From assembly GCA_913055735.1 (NCBI GenBank), contig CAJXKD010000001.1, positions 2,142,281-2,206,280 on the forward strand: a DNA stretch of 64,000 nucleotides, given 5' to 3'. Of the stretch, positions 8,629 to 18,369 are shown piece after piece. A program made the position numbers and the translations under genes. A model generated the notes under the pieces. The model saw only the letters and a program-made list of their open reading frames with translations, was not told the DNA's origin and did not search any database. The stretch's first letter is position 1. Every line of letters starts with the position of its first letter. The DNA is from an uncultured Rhodospirillales bacterium. GTDB lineage: Bacteria; Pseudomonadota; Alphaproteobacteria; Rhodospirillales; UBA2165.

Positions 8629-10101
8629 CTATTTTCCGCGCCGGAAAAGCCCGTCGTAGAAGGTGTAAAGAACAATGCCGAGCAGGACCGTGCCGAGCGG
8701 ACGGTCGGTGAGAACGAACCAGATGGTTTGATCCTCGAACAACAGCAACGCACGGCGCAGGTTCTCGTCGGCCAGCGGCCCAAGGATCACGGCGAGCACA
8801 AGCGGCGCCAACGGAAATCCGAAGCGGTGCATGATGTAACCGATCAGTCCGGCGGCAAGCATCACCCACACATCGAAGAAATTCAGGTTTACCGCATAGG
8901 CGCCGATGACGCAGATCGGAATGATCAGCGGCATCAACAGGGTTTTGGGCAGACTGAACAACTTGACGCAGGGCTTGATGAGCGCGATGGCCATGCCATA
9001 CATGAGAAAGTTGGCGATGATCAGGCCAATATAGATGAATTGGATCAGGCCGGGATTTTCGACGTCGATGGTCGGGCCGACCACCACGTTCTTGAGTTCC
9101 AGGGCCGCGAGGATGGCGGCCGCGGCGGCGTTGCCGGGGATGCCGAGGGTTAGGGTCGGCAGCATAGAGCCGCCGACATTGGCGTTGTTGGCGACCTCCG
9201 AGCAAACGATCGCTTCGTAGCTGCCCTTGCCCCATTTCGCTTTTTCCTCAGCCTTGGCGCGCCGCCGGCCGACATCGTAGGCAAAAAATGAGGCGACATT
9301 GGCGCCGGCACCGGGGATAGCGCCGATCACAGTGCCGATCAGGCCGGAGCGTATCGCGGCGCGGCTGTACTTGAACAACATGCCGAGGGGCGGAATCACC
9401 CGGCCAACCTCCGACGGGATCGGTGTCGGATTCTTCTGCGGCAGAACGCGCATGATCTCGGCCAGGCCGAACAGGCCGATGAGGATGGGAATGAAACTGA
9501 TGCCGTCTTCCAGAATGCCGACATCGAATGTATAGCGCGGCACGCCGTGAATACGATCAAGACCGACGAAGGCGATCAGCAGACCGATCCAACCCGATAT
9601 CCAACCCTTGAGCGGCATCTCCCCCGATGCCATGGAACCGCAGATAGAAATCCCCCACAGCGACAACAGGAACATCTCCCAGGACCGGAATTGAAGGGCG
9701 AGGAACAGCACCGCCGGGATCAAGGCGATCAGCAAAAGGATGCCGATCCAATTGCCCATGAAAGAGGCCGCGATGGCGGAGCCCAGCGCCAAGCCGCCTT
9801 CACCGCGCTGGGCCAGCGGGTGGCCTTCCATCATGGTCGGCACGGCGTCTGGCGTACCCGGAATGTTGATCAGCACCGCGGAAATGGCGCCGCCGAACAC
9901 GCTGCCCGTGTAGACGCCGAGCATGAACATGATCGCCGTGTGCTGCCCGAGGCCGGCCGACAGGCCGATCAGCAAGGACATGGCCATGGTCGTCGACAGG
10001 CCGGGCATGGCACCCCACAAGATGCCGAGGGTCACGCCGATCAGGCAGGACCAGAGATTGAGCCAGGAAAACGCGAGGAAAAATTGATCGACCCACACCA
10101 T
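8629..10101 (-). CDS. tctA: TctA-family large membrane subunit of a tripartite tricarboxylate transporter
   Basis: 490 residues, highly hydrophobic with about 11-12 membrane segments. TctA signatures are GAMPGLSTTMAMSLLIGLS near the N terminus, INIPGTPDAVPTMMEGHPLAQ, and a second GAIPGAGANVASFFAYDVG. It forms the channel of a Na+- or H+-driven importer that takes substrate from the periplasmic binding protein TctC. It lies directly after tctB. The carboxylate carried cannot be read from sequence, but the neighbouring catabolic genes are candidates for using it. Confidence 0.95.
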   Translation of the reverse strand: MVWVDQFFLAFSWLNLWSCLIGVTLGILWGAMPGLSTTMAMSLLIGLSAGLGQHTAIMFMLGVYTGSVFGGAISAVLINIPGTPDAVPTMMEGHPLAQRGEGGLALGSAIAASFMGNWIGILLLIALIPAVLFLALQFRSWEMFLLSLWGISICGSMASGEMPLKGWISGWIGLLIAFVGLDRIHGVPRYTFDVGILEDGISFIPILIGLFGLAEIMRVLPQKNPTPIPSEVGRVIPPLGMLFKYSRAAIRSGLIGTVIGAIPGAGANVASFFAYDVGRRRAKAEEKAKWGKGSYEAIVCSEVANNANVGGSMLPTLTLGIPGNAAAAAILAALELKNVVVGPTIDVENPGLIQFIYIGLIIANFLMYGMAIALIKPCVKLFSLPKTLLMPLIIPICVIGAYAVNLNFFDVWVMLAAGLIGYIMHRFGFPLAPLVLAVILGPLADENLRRALLLFEDQTIWFVLTDRPLGTVLLGIVLYTFYDGLFRRGK

Positions 10102-10110
10102 TATTGATTC

Positions 10111-10725
10111 TTACCCTCCCGTGGGCATCAGGATGTAGAAGGCATAGCGGAAGATCCAGGCAAGGACCTCCACGGTGACGAGGGAAATGACGACGCATTT
10201 CCATACCGGGCCGCGCCAAAAGATCCAGAGGATCAGCGCAATGGCCGGCACCGAGATGACCTCGTAGCTGGAGAGCTGGAACGTGAAGATGGCGGTTGGC
10301 AGCCGGAGATCGAAATCGATAAGGCCGACCAGGGTGATGTAGATCACGATGATGGCCATCAGCAACAGACCGCGCCGGTTCTCCGTATCACCGAAATAAA
10401 CCGCGATCGCGGTGCGCATGCGTCCGGCATAGTTCTCGGCCCCGCCGTCGCGTATGGCGAGGTAGCCCAGATAAATCGCCATCACAAGCAGCGACGCGCC
10501 GGTAACGAACGGTAGCAATCCCGGTGCGGTAAACACGGTATCGGGCGAGTCCAATTGTAGCGCCAGGAACATGGCCAAGATCGCGATAACGGCGATTACA
10601 ACAGCAGCGCCGAGATTTTTTGCCGGCGTCGAGCGTTCATCACCACCTTCCTCGCCGACAAACTTGGCTGGTTTATCGTCGGCCGGGAATTCGCCATCCG
10701 GCGGGGAGGTTTGTGGATCGGCCAT
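10111..10725 (-). CDS. tctB: TctB-family small membrane subunit
   Basis: 204 residues. A charged cytoplasmic N terminus of about 50 residues precedes four predicted membrane helices, including AAVVIAVIAILAMFLALQL, LLPFVTGASLLVMAIYLGYL, GLLLMAIIVIYITLVGLI and a C-terminal LVTVEVLAWIFRYAFYILM. This is the poorly conserved small subunit expected between tctC and tctA. The gene is separated from tctC by a strong hairpin, so its expression is probably lower than that of the binding protein. Confidence 0.88.
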   Translation of the reverse strand: MADPQTSPPDGEFPADDKPAKFVGEEGGDERSTPAKNLGAAVVIAVIAILAMFLALQLDSPDTVFTAPGLLPFVTGASLLVMAIYLGYLAIRDGGAENYAGRMRTAIAVYFGDTENRRGLLLMAIIVIYITLVGLIDFDLRLPTAIFTFQLSSYEVISVPAIALILWIFWRGPVWKCVVISLVTVEVLAWIFRYAFYILMPTGG

Positions 10726-10811
10726 TTTTTATGTGATGTCCCTGGTGGAGATGCCAAAACGAATGCCCTGAACGACAGGGGGCAATAGAATTTTCTTATA
10801 GAATAAAGAAA

Positions 10812-10850
10812 GGGCAGGCCGCGATGTTGATGCGGCCTGCCCGTTTTTTT
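10812..10850 (-). terminator. Hairpin between tctC and tctB (attenuating terminator)
   Basis: A perfect 11-bp stem (GGGCAGGCCGC pairing with GCGGCCTGCCC) with an 8-base loop. Read on the minus strand it is followed by TTTCTTTATTC, and on the plus strand by a run of seven T. It follows the tctC stop and precedes tctB in the same direction, so it most likely lowers read-through into the permease genes. Confidence 0.85.
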
Positions 10851-10871
10851 GGATCGTCGGACGGTGGGCCG

Positions 10872-11957
10872 TTAGCTGAGCGGCTTATAGCCCTTCGGCG
10901 GCCACCATTTGTCGAAGTCTTTGGGATCCGGCAGACCAAGCTGCGATGCCGGAACCGAGCCCGGAATCTTGAGTGCCTGGAAAGTGTTGGCCGTCACCGC
11001 TTCCAGATAGGCCGCGCGCCTGTCGGCAGCTTCGCCGGCGCGGTAGTCGATCTGGAAATACTTGGACTTGGCGATTTTCTTGAAGGTGTCGGTTTGCACC
11101 GCGTCCGCGAACGCTTTGCCGACCTTGTCGAGCACTTCCTGAGGGGCGCTGCGGCGGATCGCCAGGTTGTAGATGCCACCCATCGGCAATTGCGACTTCA
11201 GATCGGGCAGGTAATTGCCCAGGGAGGGCAGCACCGTGCCGTCGGGAAGTTTGATGTCCTCGGCGCCGGTCTGTTGCAGGCTGCGTAGCTTTCCGGCCTT
11301 GATGTGCTCGACATGTTCGTGCACGCCGCCACCGGCGATGTCCACTTCGCCGTTGAGGCCGGCGAGGGTGGCGGGTTTGCCGCCCTTATAGGGGACATAC
11401 TTCAACTCGATACCGGCTGCTTGTGCAGCGCTGGCCGCGAGTTCATGCCAGAGACCGCCCGAGCCGGACGTCGAGATGGTGATCGAACCCGGGTTGGCTT
11501 TCGCCGCTTTCACGACATCTTCAAAGGTCTTGTAAGGCGAATCGGGTCTCACCGCCCAATCAGCCAGCGAGTTCGCCGCCTGGAAATACTGCCAATCTTC
11601 CCATGGCTTCGAATCGGAGTGGCCCATGACGCGGACGAACTTGTTGTAGTTCGCGGCACCGAGCCATGTGTATCCGTCGTCCGCACGGCCAAGCACGTAT
11701 TTGGTGGCGACACCACCGACGGCACCCGGTTTGTTGACGACGTTGATTTTCCAGCCGGTCGCCTTCTCCATTTCGGAGGCAAGCGTACGCAGCACGGTGT
11801 CCGTACCGCCACCGGCGGAATACATGATCACCAGAGTGATCGGGCGCTCCGGCCACTCGGCCTTGGCACCGCTGGGCAGCGCGAGTAGCGCCGCGGCGGC
11901 GACAGCCGTCGCGGCAAACGCACGCCGGCTGATGGATCGGAAAAATGAGCGTTTCAT
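10872..11957 (-). CDS. tctC: TctC/Bug-family periplasmic solute-binding protein
   Basis: 361 residues. The signal sequence has twin arginines (SRRAFAATAVAAAALLALP) ending near AKA, so export could be by Tat. The mature part begins EWPERPITLVIMYSAGGGTD, the typical Bug opening, and contains YVPYKGGKPATLAGLNGEVD, the conserved loop before the second lobe. It delivers a carboxylated solute to TctBA. It is the first gene of the minus-strand operon and is divergent from the molybdenum hydroxylase operon. Confidence 0.93.
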   Translation of the reverse strand: MKRSFFRSISRRAFAATAVAAAALLALPSGAKAEWPERPITLVIMYSAGGGTDTVLRTLASEMEKATGWKINVVNKPGAVGGVATKYVLGRADDGYTWLGAANYNKFVRVMGHSDSKPWEDWQYFQAANSLADWAVRPDSPYKTFEDVVKAAKANPGSITISTSGSGGLWHELAASAAQAAGIELKYVPYKGGKPATLAGLNGEVDIAGGGVHEHVEHIKAGKLRSLQQTGAEDIKLPDGTVLPSLGNYLPDLKSQLPMGGIYNLAIRRSAPQEVLDKVGKAFADAVQTDTFKKIAKSKYFQIDYRAGEAADRRAAYLEAVTANTFQALKIPGSVPASQLGLPDPKDFDKWWPPKGYKPLS

Positions 11958-12269
11958 CTGGGTTGCTCCCTGTGACGGTTAGTGGAATCTTCCAAACTGA
12001 CCTATTTCGTGTTCTTCTTATGAAGTCTTATAGAAGACCTGGGTAGCATAGGAAACGAAATCGTCGGGAGTCAAGGCAGGCGCCTGGATAGCGCCAACTT
12101 TTGCAGCTTTTTCGTCCCTCCGCGGAGCCGATTTTCTTAACGGATTGACTCGGTAGGGGAAGCACGGGCAATGTTCGAGACAACGGCAACATCGCCGCAT
12201 TAGCCGGTCAACCGGCAATAATAAGCGCGAAAATAACGCGAATGATAACAGGGAGCTTTGGGGAGAGCC
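11958..12269. promoter_or_regulatory. Divergent intergenic region between tctC and the molybdenum hydroxylase operon
   Basis: 312 bases with no convincing gene. It must hold the promoters for both divergent operons. The part nearest tctC is AT-rich with imperfect copies of CTTATGAAGTCTTATAGAAG; the part nearest the hydroxylase contains GCGAAAATAACGCG, a small palindrome-like sequence. I see no clear -35/-10 pair and no riboswitch-like structure. Confidence 0.4.
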
Positions 12270-13127
12270 TTGAAACCTGCACCATTTGAGTACGTCAAAC
12301 CGTCATCGGTGGATGACGCGTTGACGGTCCTGACCGAAGGCGCGGACGACACGCAGCCCATCGCCGGCGGTCAAAGCCTGACAGCGACGCTCAATATGCG
12401 ACTGTCGGCGCCGGTCCGGCTTGTCGATCTCAACGGTCTCGAAGAGTTGCGTGGCATTACGGACGCAGGAGGGGTCGTTCGTATCGGCGCCTTGACCCGC
12501 TACCGCGATCTCGAGCAATCGGATCTTGTCGCCGACCATCTCCCGCTGATCAAAAAAACGCTGCCGCTGATCGCACACCCCGCTATCCGCAACCGAGGTA
12601 CGCTCGGGGGCAGTATCGCCTTCGCCGACCCGGCGGCGGAAATGCCGGCGTGCGTGACGGCCCTCAACGGCGCTATCGAGATCACCGGTTTGAATGGGGT
12701 TCGTAAGGTCGCGGCAGGGGACTTCTTCAAGGGTCTCTACGAGACCGATCTCCAGTCCGGCGAATTGATTACAGCCATTGAGCTGCCCAAAGCGGCACCT
12801 GGCAGCCGGTTCGCCATACAAGAGTTTGCCCGGCGGCACGGGGATTATGCGATGGCGGGGCTCGTCGCTGCGGCGCAGGTCGATGGGGCGACGGTGTCGG
12901 ATATCGCGTTGGTCTTTTTTGCCATGGGCGGCACGCCCGTGGCGGCCTCTTCGGCGGCGGCGAAAATCGCCGGCAAGGCGATCGATGCGGACGCGATCGC
13001 GTCTGCACAGGCGGCACTCGATGACGATCTCGATCCCTTCGATGATACGCAATGCAGTGCGGCGATGAAAAAACATTTGGCGCGGGTTCTGACGGATCGC
13101 GTCCTAACTGAATTGGCGGGAGGCTAG
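12270..13127 (+). CDS. FAD-binding medium subunit of a molybdenum hydroxylase (CoxM/CutM-like)
   Basis: 285 residues from a TTG start giving MKPAPFEYVKPSSVDDAL, the standard opening of this family. A GGGGAG ribosome-binding site lies 4 bases before it; a TTG 12 bases earlier is poorly spaced. FAD-binding motifs are AGGQS (residues 32-36) and TLGGSIAFADPAAE. The subunit passes electrons between the iron-sulfur subunit and an acceptor. It is the first gene of a medium-small-large operon, 3 bases before the small subunit. Confidence 0.92.
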   Translation: MKPAPFEYVKPSSVDDALTVLTEGADDTQPIAGGQSLTATLNMRLSAPVRLVDLNGLEELRGITDAGGVVRIGALTRYRDLEQSDLVADHLPLIKKTLPLIAHPAIRNRGTLGGSIAFADPAAEMPACVTALNGAIEITGLNGVRKVAAGDFFKGLYETDLQSGELITAIELPKAAPGSRFAIQEFARRHGDYAMAGLVAAAQVDGATVSDIALVFFAMGGTPVAASSAAAKIAGKAIDADAIASAQAALDDDLDPFDDTQCSAAMKKHLARVLTDRVLTELAGG

Positions 13128-13130
13128 GGG

Positions 13131-13631
13131 ATGACAGAAACGGCACGGCTTCCCGAGGTGGAGGTATCGCTTACCGTAAATGGCGAGCGGGTGACGCGGC
13201 GGATCGAACCACGCATGACGTTGGTGGATTTCCTGCGTCTCGAACTGGAATTGACCGGCAGCCATGTCGGCTGTGAGCACGGTGTCTGCGGGGCTTGTAC
13301 GGTCCGCGTCGATGACGAGATCGTGCGGGGGTGTTTGATGTTCGCAGTGCAGGCCGATGGCACGAACGTGGTAACCATCGAGGGGCTTGCCGATGGCGGG
13401 TCGGAGGATGACCTCCTCGAGGCGTTCCGCGAACGCAACGCGGTGCAGTGCGGTTTCTGTACACCCGGCATGGTGATGACGGCGTCCGACCTGTTGGCGC
13501 GGTATCCGTCCGCGTCGCGCGATGAAATTCGCGAATTTCTGTCCGGCAACTACTGCCGGTGTACCGGGTATCAGGCCATCGTCGATGCCATCGAGAAAGT
13601 GAGCCAGTCTCGCGCGGGAGGTGGCCGATGA
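13131..13631 (+). CDS. [2Fe-2S] small subunit of a molybdenum hydroxylase (CoxS-like)
   Basis: 166 residues with both iron-sulfur clusters. The plant-ferredoxin-type cluster uses Cys48, Cys53, Cys56 and Cys68 (CEHGVCGACTV then GCLM). The C-terminal helical cluster uses Cys107, Cys110, Cys142 and Cys144 (CGFCTPGM and CRCTGY). Electrons pass from the molybdenum centre through these to FAD. The gene overlaps the large subunit start by ATGA, showing tight coupling. Confidence 0.95.
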   Translation: MTETARLPEVEVSLTVNGERVTRRIEPRMTLVDFLRLELELTGSHVGCEHGVCGACTVRVDDEIVRGCLMFAVQADGTNVVTIEGLADGGSEDDLLEAFRERNAVQCGFCTPGMVMTASDLLARYPSASRDEIREFLSGNYCRCTGYQAIVDAIEKVSQSRAGGGR

Positions 13632-16021
13632 GCGATCAAGTGAGCGATCAGGGCGGCCTCACCATTCACGACCGGCCCAACAGTTATATTGGACGCGGCG
13701 TGCCGCGTCCCAATGCGCGGCGCTTGATCCACGGGCGGGGTACTTTTACGGACGACATAAAACTGCCCCGCATGGTGCATGTTGCCTATGTGCGCTCGCC
13801 CTTTGCGCATGCCGATATCCTGTCCATCGATACGTCGGCGGCCGAGGCGGCGCCGGGCGTCGTCGCGGTAGTGACGGGTGCCGAGTTCGCCAAGCGCATT
13901 ACCCCTTGGGAAGGGGTGTTGACCCATCTCCAGGGTATGCGGTCGCCGCCCCAGTATCCGCTCGCCGTTGATCGCGCCCGCTGGCAGGGCGAACCGGTCG
14001 TTGCCGTGGTTGCCGAGACCCGCGCCCAGGCCGAAGACGCGATCGAGTTGGTGCAGATCGACTGGAAAGAGCTGCCGGCCGCGACGGATATGATGCGGGC
14101 CATGGACGCCGATGCGCCTGTCATTCATCCGGAATACGGCAACAACCTTTGTTGGGAGCGCAACGTCGATGTCGGCGATGTGGATGCGGCCTATGCGTCC
14201 GCCGCGGCCGTGGTCGAGGATTCCTTCGTGTTTAGCCGCCATACGGGTGTCACGCTGGAACCGCGGGTGATCGTCGCCGACTACAATGCGGGTGAGGAGA
14301 AGCTGACGGTCTACCACGCGACCCAAGGCCCGCACATGATCCACGCCATCCTGTCGAAGCACCTCGATCTGCCCGAACATTGCGTGCGCATCGTGTGCAA
14401 GGATGTCGGCGGGGCGTTCGGGATCAAAGTGCATACCTATGGCGATGAAATCGGCGCGGCCGTTCTATCGGTAATGCTCAAGCGGCCGGTGAAGTTCGCC
14501 GCCGACCGGCTGGAATCCTTCACCAGCGACATTCATGCCCGCGATCATCGGATCGAAGGGAAAATGGCGGTCGACAAGGACGGCAGGATCACCGCGTTGG
14601 AGATCGACGATATTACTGGCATTGGTCCGTACTCCATGTATCCGCGCTCCAGCGGCATCGAGTTGAACCAAGTGCTGAACCTTGCCGGTGGCAGTTACGA
14701 TATCGGCAGCTATCGCGCGCGCGGCAGGGTGGTGTTTCAGAACAAGCCGTTGATGTGTCAGTACCGGGCGGTCGGCCACCCCATCGCGACGATGCTCACC
14801 GAGGCGCTGGTCGAAAAAGCGGCGCAGGCCAGCGGCATAGATGTGCTCGAGTTCCGGCAGCGAAATCTGATGGCGGATGACGACTATCCCCGCAACACGG
14901 TCAGTGGCGTGCCGCTTGAGAAGTTGTCGCACCACGCGGCGCTCGCCAAGCTGACGGGCATGATCGACTACGACGGATTGCGTAAGGATCAGGCGGCGTC
15001 GCGGGAAAAAGGCGTCTATCGCGGTATCGGGTTTGCGTCGATGATCGAGGTGACAAGCCCCAGCCCCGCCTTTTACGGGGTCGGTGGTGCGCCCATTTCG
15101 GCGCAGGACGGCACGACCGTCCGGCTTGATGCCAAGGGCAATGTGATTGTTTCCTCCAGCGTCACTGAACAGGGGCAAGGGGCCGAATCCATGTTGGCGC
15201 AGATTGCCGCGACGGCCGTGGGTGTCGATATGGCCAATGTTCGGATCATTACCGGCGATACGGAAATGACGCCTTATGGCGGCGGCACGTGGGCATCGCG
15301 CGGCACCGGCATTGCCGGTGAGGCGACGGTACGTGCAGGCCGGGCCTTGCGCGAACAAGTTCTCGAGGTTGCCGGCATCATGCTGCAATCCGACGCCGGT
15401 TCCCTCGATATCCGCGCGGGCAAAATCGTCGATGCTGATACCGGCAACGAACGCATGGATTTGGCGGAGGTCGGCCGCGTGGTCTATTACCGCGGCGACA
15501 CGCTCCCCAAGGATTATCAGGCGGAACTGGTGGCGACGCGGCACTATGTTCCTAAGGCTTATCCCTTTGCCTTTACCAACGGCATCCATTGCTGCCATTT
15601 GGAGGTCGATACCGATACGGGCATCGTCAAAATTCTCGGCTATTGGGTGGTGGAGGATTGCGGCACCGTGATCAATCCGCTGCTCGTCGACGATCAGGTG
15701 CGTGGCGGCGTGGTGCAGGGGATCGGCGGTGCCCTCTATGAGGAATGCATCTACAGCCCCGAAGGGCAGTTGTTGAACGGCAACTTGGCCGACTATCTGG
15801 TGCCGATGGCGTTCGAAATGCCGGATATCGAAGTGGGCCATGTTTCGACCCCGACGGCCGATTCAGAGTTGGGTGCCAAAGGCGCGGGCGAAGCGGGCAC
15901 GGCGGGGGCACCGGCGGCGATCACCAATGCCATCAACGACGCATTGATGCCGCTGAACGCCCGGCTGACCATCAATCCCATGACTCCCGAACGCATTCTC
16001 AACGCGATCGGAAAGGTTTGA
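13628..16021 (+). CDS. Molybdopterin-binding large subunit of an aldehyde-oxidase/xanthine-dehydrogenase-type hydroxylase
   Basis: 797 residues from the ATG that overlaps the small-subunit stop. It carries molybdopterin cytosine dinucleotide and hydroxylates a C-H bond next to nitrogen or oxidises an aldehyde, using water as the oxygen source. The N-terminal domain holds GRGTFTDDIKLPRMVHVAYVRSPFAHA. The proposed catalytic Glu755 is in KGAGEAGTAGAP. The active-site loop reads QYRAVGHP (378-385), so it is neither the form I nor the form II CO dehydrogenase loop. An N-heterocycle or aldehyde is more likely than CO. The ABC importer genes follow. Confidence 0.92.
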   Translation: MSDQVSDQGGLTIHDRPNSYIGRGVPRPNARRLIHGRGTFTDDIKLPRMVHVAYVRSPFAHADILSIDTSAAEAAPGVVAVVTGAEFAKRITPWEGVLTHLQGMRSPPQYPLAVDRARWQGEPVVAVVAETRAQAEDAIELVQIDWKELPAATDMMRAMDADAPVIHPEYGNNLCWERNVDVGDVDAAYASAAAVVEDSFVFSRHTGVTLEPRVIVADYNAGEEKLTVYHATQGPHMIHAILSKHLDLPEHCVRIVCKDVGGAFGIKVHTYGDEIGAAVLSVMLKRPVKFAADRLESFTSDIHARDHRIEGKMAVDKDGRITALEIDDITGIGPYSMYPRSSGIELNQVLNLAGGSYDIGSYRARGRVVFQNKPLMCQYRAVGHPIATMLTEALVEKAAQASGIDVLEFRQRNLMADDDYPRNTVSGVPLEKLSHHAALAKLTGMIDYDGLRKDQAASREKGVYRGIGFASMIEVTSPSPAFYGVGGAPISAQDGTTVRLDAKGNVIVSSSVTEQGQGAESMLAQIAATAVGVDMANVRIITGDTEMTPYGGGTWASRGTGIAGEATVRAGRALREQVLEVAGIMLQSDAGSLDIRAGKIVDADTGNERMDLAEVGRVVYYRGDTLPKDYQAELVATRHYVPKAYPFAFTNGIHCCHLEVDTDTGIVKILGYWVVEDCGTVINPLLVDDQVRGGVVQGIGGALYEECIYSPEGQLLNGNLADYLVPMAFEMPDIEVGHVSTPTADSELGAKGAGEAGTAGAPAAITNAINDALMPLNARLTINPMTPERILNAIGKV

Positions 16022-16173
16022 AACATTCCAATCAGTGGGCAGCAAACGGTTTCGTCTTTTGTGTCCCCGGACGATATGCTAGGTAGGACTCAGAAAAAAA
16101 TAACAGCCCGGACAACAACATACCGGCGGCTTCACAGTTTCGACATTCGTACACATCTGGGAGGTAATTCTCG

Positions 16174-17433
16174 ATGACGTCGTTATTCCGTATCCAAAGG
16201 CGGCTGCTTTTGGCGCTTGGCCTTGCGGCCGCGCTGCTGGTCACGCCGCTCACTCAGGCACAGGCGCAAAGCGGTGATCCGATCAAGATCGGCTTTTCCA
16301 TGGCGCTGACCGGCCCGCTCGGCGCGGGTGGCAAAAGTGCCCTGATTGCCATGCAGATCTGGGAAAAAGACACCAACGCGAAGGGCGGTCTTCTCGGCCG
16401 GCCCGTGCAGCTTGTCTATTACGATGATTCCACCGCGCCTGCGAAGGTGCCGGGCATCTACACCAAGCTGTTGAACGTCGATAAGGTCGATCTGGTCGTG
16501 TCGAGTTACGGCACGGACGTGATTGCGCCCGCGATGCCGATCATCATGCGGTCGGGCAAAGTGTTTATTTCGCTGTTCGGTCTCGATGTGAACTCCAAGT
16601 TCAAGTACAACCGCTACTTCGGCATCATGCCCGCGGGTCCCGATCCGGCCGTTGACTGGTCGCGCGGCTTCTTCGATCTTGCCAAGGAAAAGGGCCTGAA
16701 GACGGTTGCCCTTGCCGGTGCCGATGCGGAGTTCGCACAGAACGCCGTGAAGGGCGCGCGCAAGAACGCGCAGAATGACGGGTTGGACATTGTTTACGAC
16801 AAGAGCTTCCCGCCCTCCACTGCCGACTTCACACCGATTCTTCGCGCCATCCAGTCGACCAATCCGGATATCATCTATTTCGGGTCCTATCCGCCGAACT
16901 CCGTCGGGATCATCAAGGCGGCCAATGAGTTGGGCCTCAAGGCGAAGCTGGTCGGTGGCGGCATGGTCGGGCTGCAGTTCGCCTCGATCATGAAGAATTT
17001 GGGACCGGGACTGAACGGCATCGTCAACTATGATTTCTGGGTGCCGGAACCGACTCTCAAATTCGAAGGCGTTGAAGAGTTCTTAGGGAAGTATCAGGCC
17101 GCTGCTGCGGGGCAGGGCGTCGATCCCTTGGGTCATTATCTGCCGCCTTATGCCTACGCCTATCTGCAGGTCCTGGGTCAGGCGGTGGAAACCACCAAGT
17201 CACTGGATGACGCGAAGCTGGCCGAATACATCCACGCGACCACCTTCAACACGGTGGTCGGTCCGGTGAAATTCGGTGCCAACGGCGAATGGGCGCAATC
17301 GCGCGCTCTGATGGTCCAGTTCCGGGGGGTCCAGCCCAATGACTTGGATCAGTTCTCGAAATCCGGTACGCGCGTCGTGTTGAAGCCGGACTCGGTGAAA
17401 TCCGGGACCATCGCGTTCCCATACAAGCAATAA
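16174..17433 (+). CDS. Periplasmic substrate-binding protein of a branched-chain-type ABC importer
   Basis: 419 residues. A clear Sec signal peptide (RRLLLALGLAAALLVTP, cleavage near AQAQ) leads into DPIKIGFSMALTGPLGAGG, the opening of the Leu/Ile/Val-binding family (periplasmic-binding type 1). The later segment QSTNPDIIYFGSYPPNSVG is the usual hinge region. A GGGAGG ribosome-binding site lies 8 bases before the ATG. It lies 152 bases after the hydroxylase and starts a complete importer set. In many bacteria such proteins bind aromatic acids, amides or heterocycles, so it may feed the hydroxylase. Confidence 0.92.
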   Translation: MTSLFRIQRRLLLALGLAAALLVTPLTQAQAQSGDPIKIGFSMALTGPLGAGGKSALIAMQIWEKDTNAKGGLLGRPVQLVYYDDSTAPAKVPGIYTKLLNVDKVDLVVSSYGTDVIAPAMPIIMRSGKVFISLFGLDVNSKFKYNRYFGIMPAGPDPAVDWSRGFFDLAKEKGLKTVALAGADAEFAQNAVKGARKNAQNDGLDIVYDKSFPPSTADFTPILRAIQSTNPDIIYFGSYPPNSVGIIKAANELGLKAKLVGGGMVGLQFASIMKNLGPGLNGIVNYDFWVPEPTLKFEGVEEFLGKYQAAAAGQGVDPLGHYLPPYAYAYLQVLGQAVETTKSLDDAKLAEYIHATTFNTVVGPVKFGANGEWAQSRALMVQFRGVQPNDLDQFSKSGTRVVLKPDSVKSGTIAFPYKQ

Positions 17434-17487
17434 CCGGTCCTATCGGCGACCTACTGGGACCGACCTAAAAGAGAGCTCGCGGCGACA

Positions 17488-18369
17488 GTGTCCATCGATC
17501 CATCATTGCTCATGAATGCTGTCGCCGCGGGTATCCTCCTCGGGGGGTTCTACGCGGCGGTTGCGCTCGGTTTGTCCATTACCTTTGGACAGCTCGACGT
17601 CGTCAATATTGCGCACCCGGCCTTCATCGTGGCCGGGTCCTATCTCGTATTTGCCCTGAACGGCGGTTTCGGTCTCGATCCGGTTTTGGCCGGCATTATT
17701 CTCATGCCGGTGTTTTTTGTCGTCGGGGTGCTAGTCTACCGCGTCTATTATGCGGCCTTCGAACGCACCGGCCGTGAATCGCTTGCCGGTTTGGCTTTCT
17801 TCTTCGGCCTCATGTTCATCATCGAGGTCTTGTTCATTCTGGCCTACGGTGTCGACTACCGTTTGGTCGAAACCGATTACATCGGCAAACAGATCGAGAT
17901 CGGTCTGCTGGGCATTCCCTGGCGGATGCTGGTGCCGTTTTGCGCTGCCGTCGTCATGACCGGTGGCGTCTATCTGTTCCTGTCGAAGACCTTTCTCGGG
18001 CGCGCCATTCTTGCCGTTTCGCAGGACCGGTTGGCGTTGCAACTCATGGGCGCCGATCCCATCAAGATCAAGCAGATCGCGTTCGGCCTTGGCATTGCCA
18101 CGGCGGCTCTGGCGGGCGCGTTGTTGATCATGATCGGTCCGGTCGAGCCGACCATCGGGCGGCTCTATATCGGCCGGATTTTTGCCATCGTGGTGCTCGG
18201 CGGTATGGGCAGTATCCCCGGAACCTTGATCGCGGCTATCATCCTGGGGCTCGCTGAGAGCCTCGTGGCAACATATATAGGTCCCTCCTGGGCTCCCACC
18301 GTGGCTTTCGGTATCTTGTTGCTGACCTTGGCCTTCCGTCCCTCCGGTCTCCTGGGGAGGCAGGCATGA
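17488..18369 (+). CDS. livH: LivH-type ABC permease
   Basis: 293 residues from a GTG start; a second possible start is the ATG 24 bases on. About eight membrane helices. LivH markers are GILLGGFYAAVALGLSITFG, the region VVNIAHPAFIVAGSYLVF, and the coupling loop with LAGALLIMIGPVEPTIG followed by FAIVVLGGMGSIPGTLIAA. It forms half of the inner-membrane channel. Its stop overlaps the livM start by ATGA. Confidence 0.92.
   Translation: MSIDPSLLMNAVAAGILLGGFYAAVALGLSITFGQLDVVNIAHPAFIVAGSYLVFALNGGFGLDPVLAGIILMPVFFVVGVLVYRVYYAAFERTGRESLAGLAFFFGLMFIIEVLFILAYGVDYRLVETDYIGKQIEIGLLGIPWRMLVPFCAAVVMTGGVYLFLSKTFLGRAILAVSQDRLALQLMGADPIKIKQIAFGLGIATAALAGALLIMIGPVEPTIGRLYIGRIFAIVVLGGMGSIPGTLIAAIILGLAESLVATYIGPSWAPTVAFGILLLTLAFRPSGLLGRQA

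Noticed and set aside
12270..16021. Form I aerobic CO dehydrogenase
   Set aside because: The large subunit lacks the AYxCSFR loop with its Cys ligand to copper; it reads QYRAVGHP. No CoxD-G genes follow.
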